From Mytilus californianus (taxonomy: Eukaryota; Mollusca; Bivalvia; Mytilida; Mytilidae), in contig NW_026262668.1 of the NCBI RefSeq assembly GCF_021869535.1, forward strand, positions 137,131,635 to 137,195,634: a stretch of DNA of 64,000 bases. Reading direction: 5' to 3'. Below are positions 35,501-44,500 of the stretch, one piece after another (positions within the stretch are counted from its first letter, which is position 1; every line of letters starts with the position of its first letter). The translations under genes and the position numbers were made by a program. The notes beneath the pieces were generated by a model that had not been told where the DNA came from, made no database searches, and saw nothing but the letters and a program-made list of their open reading frames with translations.

Positions 35501-38500
35501 CTTACCCGATGACAGAACTATCATACCTGATATTAGAACTATCATACCTGATGTTAGAACTATCTTACCCGATGACAGAACTATCATACCTAATGTTGGA
35601 ACTATCCAAACGTTTTTCTTTTATTGTTTTATCATAAAACAGGCCGTTGGTTATTTAGTTTGAATTGTTTCACATTTTGTCCTGATCTGGCCTTTTATAG
35701 CGGTCTTACAGTAAAGGTTTTGCTCTTAGTTGAATGTTTTACTGTGGCCTATAATTGCTTACACCCAGGTCATTTGCACTACCTTCTAAGTTGAATTCAC
35801 CTACCTTATGAGTTCAAATAACCCATGTCTAGAGCTGAAATATCCACCTCCTAAACTGAAAACTCTTAACTATTGAGTAGAAATATCAGATGTATGGAGA
35901 TGAACAACCTTCAGTTTGGAGGGGGTGTCCTACCTTTACAAGTTAAAACATCTTACCTATTGAGAATAACAAAGATGAACAACCTTCAGTTTGGAGCAGG
36001 TATCCTACCTTTACATGTTAAAATATCTTACCTATTGAGAATAACAAACAGACTACCAAAGTATGTCACCAGGATCATCATTAAATAGGCCAGTGCAATG
36101 TGATACACTCCATCAATGACATCTGGATAACCTCCATAAAACAGCCAGGTCTCCCTAATAGCTCCCTACAAATATAAAACATACATGCCATCTATAAGGT
36201 CAGCTTCATTATATTTATGATTTTCTCTAGAAAGTTACAAATATCAACAGCAACCCTTTTTTGGGGGGATGGGGGGAAGGAAATTTGGGCATGTAATTTT
36301 CACTCTTTTTTTACATTTCATGATGATCTTAGGGATTTTTGCAACTTAAAAAGTACAGTTTGCTTAATCTTCTTTTTTCTACCCCTGTATATCTGTACTT
36401 GTAAATTGCCATTATTTTCTGTCCATTTAAACTTTTGGGATTGAATCAATCACAGAGCAAAAATATGCCAAATTTGATATTCATTTTTATCCGTTTTTCA
36501 GGGAAAAATGTCGTTAGTTTTAAATAAACAGCTTTACAAGAGCATTGAGTAAAATCAAGGGGAATAGTTATTATTTTCTTCAGTACCAGGATCAATTAGT
36601 TATTTACATAAAATCTTGAAAATTATTTTTTTGTGGAAAATATTCCAAGCCCCCATCACTCCTTCATTGAAAAGGCCATCCACTAAATAGTTATCACAAT
36701 AACAAAAACCAAGGAAATGATTTGTAGCTCTTCACTCTCTACGGTTTATCTATCCATTAATTACCCAAAGGGTTAAACTGGGGTATAGAAATATGATCAT
36801 CCCAGGACGTCTTTTGTTGGGTAGTTAAATTCTGGCTCAAGTGAAAAGGGGGGGAGGGGGGGGGTCCTTTGGCTGTGCTGGATGTATAAATCCTCAGCAA
36901 CATCTGGTTGAAATTATGATGTTAAATTTGATGCCTCCTATTGTATAATTATCATGCTCTCTAGATAATCTATAAAGAGTCAATTGATGGTTTCAGTCAA
37001 ATTGACATTGTTTGGCTGACATCAGTATGTCTGTCTAAACAAAAATTGATGTAAAATTATGGAGTCAAATAACCAGGTTCAGTGATAATAAATTACCTTC
37101 AAACAATACAGTTGTCTGACTTTTTTTTTTTGGAGGGGGGTGGCTTTAAAAAGTAAGCCCTTTCATTTATAATTTCATTCTTTCATGTCTCTGCTGATTT
37201 GACATTTTGCAACTGAAAAAGATAGCCAAATACATGTACTGGAAAAATTACGATTTACAGAAAAATTAACAGTTATATGGTACCTATAGTTACCTCTCCA
37301 TCAATGAAGTTCATCCACTCCAAATCTTGCGAGATGTTGTTGTAGTTAAATGTTATGGCTGTTGGTATGACAACCACTGATAACCAGAAACATGACAGGA
37401 ACAAGTTCAACAGGATGACCCATCTAACAAACACAAATAAAGAACCAATACTAGAACCAAAATTACCTACAAAACAATAGCAGGTGATCAGCCTAGATAC
37501 CTAGTGCAGGACAACGAACACAAATAAAGAACCAATACTAGAACCAAAATTACCTACAAAACAATAGCAGATGATCAGCCTAGATATCTAGTGCAGGACA
37601 ACGAACACAAATAAAGAACCAATACTAGAACCAAAATTACCTACAAAACAATAGCAGGGGATCAGCCTAGATATCTAGTGCAGGACAACAGACACAAATA
37701 AAGAACCAATACTAGAACCAAAATTACCTACAAAACAATAGCAGATGATCAGCCTAGATATCTAGTGCAGGACAACAGACACAAATAAAGAACCAATACT
37801 AGAACCAAAATTACCTACAAAACAATAGCAGGTGATCAGCCTTGATATCTAGTGCAGGACAACAGACACAAATTAAGAACCAATACTAGAACCAAAATTA
37901 CCTACAAAACAATAGCAGGTGATCAGCCTAGATATCTAGTGCAGGACAACAGACACAAATAAAGAACCAATACTAGAACCAAAATTACCTACAAAACAAT
38001 AGCAGGTGATCAGCCTAGATATCTAGTGCAGGACAACAGACACAAATAAAGAACCAATACTAGAACCAAAATTACCTACAAAACAATAGCAGGTGATCAG
38101 CCTAGATATCTAGTGCAGGACAACAGACACAAATAAAGAACCAAAATTACCTACAAAACAATAGCAGATGATCAGCCTAGATATCTAGTGCAGGACAACA
38201 GACACAAATAAAGAACCAATACTAGAACCAAAATTACCTACAAAACAATAGCAGGTGATCAGCCTTGATATCTAGTACAGGACAACAGACACAAATAAAG
38301 AACCAATACTAGAACCAAAATTACATACAAAACAATAACAGGTGATCAGCCTAGATATCTAGTGCAGGACAACAGACACAAATAAAGAACCAATACTAGA
38401 ACCAAAATTACCTACAAAACAATAGCAGATGATCAGCCTAGATATCTAGTGCAGGACAACGAACACAAATAAAGAACCAATACTAAAACCAAAATTACCT

Positions 38501-41500
38501 ACAAAACAATAGCAGATGATCAGCCTAGATATCTAGTGCAGGACAACAGACACAAATAAAGAACCAATACTAGAACCAAAATTACCTACAAAACAATAGC
38601 AGATGATCAGCCTAGATATCTAGTGCAGGACAACGAACACAAATAAAGAACCAATAGGCCCGAGAACACAGTTATTTCGTAGTGCATTTATTTTAGACAA
38701 TAAATTCAAATTAAAAAAATCGCACCTGCTCTATCTCAAAAAGATTTTTACAGTGTAGTGTACTACTATTGATACAAATAATATCAAAATTATAGAAACT
38801 TCTACCAGCTCTAACTCAAAATATTGACAATTCTGTGTTACGGGGGGCTAAAATTCAGTTTGACAGCTTCAGACATTCTAATTTTTTGACCTTTTTTAAC
38901 TGGACCAAATCACTACTTAACATAAAAGATTCAGCACCCAAATTTTTTAAACATGTAATTTCATCCCCTTACTTAATATTTCATGCATAAAATATCAAGA
39001 AATAAATTGGGAAAGTGTATCAAAAAAAAATGCAAGTTATACACTGTTCACACTAGGGACTATATTCGTAGACAACGAAAACCAAAGGACGATAACTGTG
39101 TCCTTGGACCTAATAGGATAGAAAGACTTGACCAATTTTAATAAAACTTTGCATGACCTAAGCTTAGGCAATTATAAGATAGTTGGCCAAGTTTCATGGC
39201 CATAGGATATATATTATAGAAACTAGGGCCATTTTAATATTGAAATTTGGATGTTTATTTTTGACGTTTAAATCAAATATTTTCAACTGTCAAGATTTTG
39301 GCCTAAAAAATTTAAATATTGCAAAAATTTGCTTTTTAAATACTCTTGAATTTAATATAATAAGTTTTAAAAGCAACGGAACACTCATTTGATTTATCAG
39401 ATTTATTACAGTTATTCAAAAGTCAAATTTATATGAGCCTGTGCCTGAAAATAGAGATTTTCGAATTAAGGGAAGCCTTACATAAACATGCATTTTTTTC
39501 AACCAATTTGAAGTTTTTGAAGTTTTTTAACCATACATTATTCTTCCATATATATTAAATGTACTTTGAATGTAAAGAAAAGTTACAAAAAGCATACCAC
39601 ATGAGTATAAAATGGTCTTAGGCCATGTAAGACTGAGAATTATTTAGAGTCGATTTAGGCCTTAGCCCATATTTACATATAAAAATGCACACAGAGGCTA
39701 TAAGAAATTGAAATTTGTTACTTTTTGCTCATTTCTATGCTAAGATGTCATGATACAAGAAGTCTAATTGCAAAAGGACTCTTGAATTCAACTTTTTTCT
39801 GCAGACAGTATGGTCTGATGACCAGTTTTTCACTTTTCAATGGAAAACTTGCATGTAGTTTTAGTCTCATTTGGCATATATTTGAACCACTTACTATCCT
39901 AAAGAAGAAAATTATGGTAGCATATGAAATGAATAGGGTGTACTGATCATTGTAAAGTGGTTTTTTTACAGATTTAGTGAAATATTTGTGATGGACTACA
40001 GATTTTATGTACAAAGCTCTTCACATTTCACATACATCAAACAGGCCGTTTAACCAGGGACATAAATACAAATATTCTGCACATTTTTTCTGTGATAATC
40101 TACTTTTCTCTAGATTCCGAGTTCACAAATGGTTAATTAAATTTGATTTAAGCATAGAAACACAAATATCAGGAACATAAAAAGCTGTCAGATAGAAAGT
40201 CAGCATGGCTCTTAGGCATAAAATGGAAACTGCTTTAAAATGCTTATTTTAGCCGTATAATGCCGAAATGGGACATTTTAACAGAATTTCTGTCAAACAA
40301 AGATGTAAATCCTTTTCTTTTATCGAGTTTGACAAATTGAAACCAGCAAACCATTCAGGAAAGTTGCAAAAGTACAGAATCTACATTTACGGAATTCATC
40401 TCTTAGGCCCGAGAACACAGTTATTTCGTAGTGCATTTCTTTTAGACAATAAATTCAAATTAAAAAAATCGCACCTGCTCTATCTCAAAAAGATTTTTAC
40501 AGTGTAGTGTACTACTATTGATACAAATAATATCAAAATTATAGAAACTTCTACCAGCTCTAACTCAAAATATTGACAATTCTGTGTTACGGGGGGCTAA
40601 AATTCAGTTTGACAGCTTCAGACATTCTAATTTTTGACCTTTTTTAACTGGACCAAATCACTACTTAACATAAAGATTCAGCACCCAAATTTTTTAAACA
40701 TGTAATTTCATCCCCTTACTTAATATTTCATGCATAAAATATCAAGAAATAAATTGGGAAAGTGTATCAAAAAAAAATGCAAGTTATACACTGTTCACAC
40801 TAGGGACTATATTCGTAGACAACGAAAACCAAAGGACGATAACTGTGTCCTTGGACCAATACTAGAACCAAAATTACCTACAAAACAATAGCAGGTGATC
40901 AGCCTAGATATCTAGTGCAGGACAACAGACACAAATAAAGAACCAATACTAGAACCAAAATTACCTACAAAACAATAGCAGATGATCAGCCTAGATATCT
41001 AGTGCAGGACAACGAACACAAATAAAGAACCAATACTAGAACCAAAATTACCTACAAAACAATAGCAGGTGATCAGCCTTGATATCTAGTGCAGGACAAC
41101 AGGCACAAATAAAGAACCAATACTAGAACCAAAATTACCTACAAAACAATAGCAGATGATCAACCTAGATATCCAGTGCAGGACAACAGACACAAATAAA
41201 GAACCAATACTAGAACCAAAATTACCTACAAAACAATAGCAGATGATCAGCCTAGATATCTAGTGCAGGACAACAGACACAAATAAAGAACCAATACTAG
41301 AACCAAAATTACCTACAAAACAATAGCAGATGATCAGCCTAGATATCTAGTACAGGACAACAGACACAAATTAAGAACCAATACTAGAACCAAAATTACC
41401 TACAATACAATAACAGGTGATCAGCCTAGATATCTAGTGCAGGACAACAGACACAAATAAAAAACCAATACTAGAACCAAAATTACCTATTAATCAATAA

Positions 41501-44500
41501 CAGTTGATGCTTAGATATCTAGTGTGGGGCAATCATATAGTACACAATGTTTTTTAGCTACAATTACCTACAGTTATATAAATAGCAATAGATGATGAAT
41601 AGATAGGTAGTTTAATATCCAGTAGCAAATATATATGAATATCAAGACAAAAAACATGTTGATGTAATATGATCTTGCTTGGCACTAGACTAACATGCTG
41701 AGTCGTCAACATGCTAGTTCAAAAGGTTTCAGTATGCAGGAAGATATGTCAACATATCACAACACATTATTCTGCCTCTGAGCCAACCAGTATTTTCTCT
41801 CAGTCCTAAATGCCACATCCTTAATAGCCAAGACAATAACGGAGAAAATATCAAATTCATCCATTTGAAAAATACAAAACTACTCGTAATTATGAAAAAA
41901 AACCTGAATATTAACAGGATAAATTCATCAAATTATAAACAGAACTTTTTGAATTATTTATTGTTCCATGCACCTTATTATATTTTGCTGTGTGTTGAAG
42001 GCCTCACTGTGACTTTGAGATGAAGAACAGCAATAAAAGCACTGTTCCTTTGCTTTTTGTGTTTTTTTGCTGTGCATGTACTGATTTTGTGTCATGGATG
42101 GATACCCAATATCCTTTTTTTTCTTTCTATTTCATTAACTTACTTTCTATGTACTTGTAATAAGACTTAAAGATTCATGGATGGATACCCCCATACTTTG
42201 TTTTTCTATTCCAATTCATTAACTTACTTTCTATGTACTTGATATAAGACTTGAAGATAGGATTTTCTGTACCTTTGATTTTCCACCTTCTATACCATAC
42301 CTTAAAACAAATGTGTTAGTAGGTTAGTAAGCTGTAACAAATTATTTACAATTTTGATGTCTGAAATATCATAAATTTTATCTAATATTCCAGTGGAACA
42401 TTTCTTTTAACATTGACATTGCACCATGTTCTAACATCTCTTAAACCATTTTAGAGATTGAGAAATTTTAAGAGACCCTTATCTGTAGTTAGATATTGAC
42501 AGCACATGTAACCTTAAATCATACTCATTGAAACGTGAACTTTAACTTAATATCCATGATTATTGTATGATAAAATGTAGGCTACATAAACTTTTAATAA
42601 AGTTTGTTTATCTATCACCCATCATAAAATGAAGAATAAGTATGAATATACAGTTCATGTTATCTATGTATTTGCCATAGAAGCAAGAAAAAATACCTTG
42701 ATATCATGTTTTAGTAACTGGTACACAGTCATCTTGGCTCTGATGTTAGTATTCTTTCTTGGGGGTGAGTACCTGTTAACAAAAGCCACAATTTGTTAAA
42801 TATTTCTAATGAGTTATACTGTCATGGCTGTTAGGTACTACTAATAAAAATACCCTCCTCCCATAAAAAAATATTATATATCAAACTTACACCATAAAAA
42901 CTAGATACACCATATTTGTAAACTAGAAAATGCAAATTTCTCTTAAAGGAGCTCTGTATCCATGAAAACACATCACATGGTTAAACTTCCCTTTAGACTT
43001 ATTCAGTTAAAATGAACATGGAGGGTATGAAAGCACTTTCAAAATTCCCCCACAACCAACATATTTCTTTCAATGGAATAACCATCATCATGTTTATAGA
43101 GCTTTGTATCAATGAAAATGCATTATACAGCTTAAAGCCTCATTGCAACAAAATACTTATCAATAAACATGGCCAAAATGTTATTTCAATAGCATAAATG
43201 TAAATCTGACCATGATAAAACACTGAATGCAGAACACTGTATGTGTATGCAGAACACTGTATGTGTATGCAGACATTTCAATGTTAGGGGTAAATATCAT
43301 AGTTATTCTGGGCATTTTTTTTATATTAAGTTTTTTACATTGATGACTAATATGACTAAGACATACTTAACACATGCTTAAGTTACTTTACTGAATACTG
43401 TTATAAAATAGATTTTGAGATGTAACTGCATCTTTAATGTATACTATAATACTAATTCCTAGATCATAGACATGATATATGTGTATATATGTTATTCAAT
43501 ATTGAATACCGTCAGATCAGTTTTGAGATGTAACTTTATATTTTTTCAATGAATACTGTCAGACTATGACATGTACTTGCATCTTTTCTCCAGTATGAAG
43601 TATGTCTTCAATATACATGTCAACCAATCCATCATGATGAGAGAATTCATGGTCCTCCTCGCGTGAAATACCACGACTTTTCTTTTCCAATGCAGACCCT
43701 GATAAAACTGTTTTTGTCAGTCTCTTGGACAAAGAACGATGTCTGTCCAGTTTGATAGACTCCTGTAAATAAATGTTACATGCTAACGTCAGAGGGTAAA
43801 TAATAACTGATAACAAAGAACATAACACAAAATATTACACACATGTTATTTCAGCAGGAAAATAACCGATAACAAAGAACACATTATAAATTACTGCATA
43901 TGTTATTTCAGCAGGAAAATAACCGATAACAAAGAAACATTATAAAATACTTGTTATTTCAGCAGGACAAGAGTGCACACGCTGAAATGTCTCGCCTTCT
44001 TTACTAATCATTGATATTATGTTGATAGTCCTATATATAAAGCTTTCTTACAACTGTCACATAAACTTAACATTAACCAAGAAAACTAAACATTGACCAA
44101 TGAACCATGAAAATGAGGTCAAGGTCAGATGAACCATGCCAGGCAGGCATGTACAGCTAACAATTCTTCCATACAACAAATATAGTTGACCTATTGCTTA
44201 TAGTTTAAGAAAAACAGACCAAAACACAAAAACTTAACACTGAGCAATGAACTGTGAAAATGAGGTCAAGGTCAAATAAAAACTGCGCGACTGACATAAA
44301 GATCATAAAATATTCCCATACACCAAATATAGTTGACCTATTGCATATAGTATTAGAAAAAAAGACCAAAACTCAAAATCTTAACTTTGACCACTGAACC
44401 ATGAAAATGAGGTCAAGGTCAAATGACACCTGCCAGCTAGACATGTACACCTTACAATCATTCCATACACCAAATATAGTTGACCTGTTGCTTAAAGTGC

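Noticed and set aside
34982-35637. Open frames of about 200 codons on both strands with 7-residue repeats
   Set aside because: They come from a 21-bp tandem repeat, whose period keeps every frame without a stop open; no start context or conserved protein is present.
37294-37425. An intron between 37,425 and 37,430 (TTTGTTAG before ATGGG)
   Set aside because: Reading straight through gives FVFVRWVILL, which fits TMC proteins, and the real acceptor is at 37,467, so no intron is needed there.
41761-41840. A minus-strand frame (VLAIKDVAFRTERKYW) as a missing TMC exon
   Set aside because: It lacks the FG-S motif expected there, and the correct exon start was found at 37,466.
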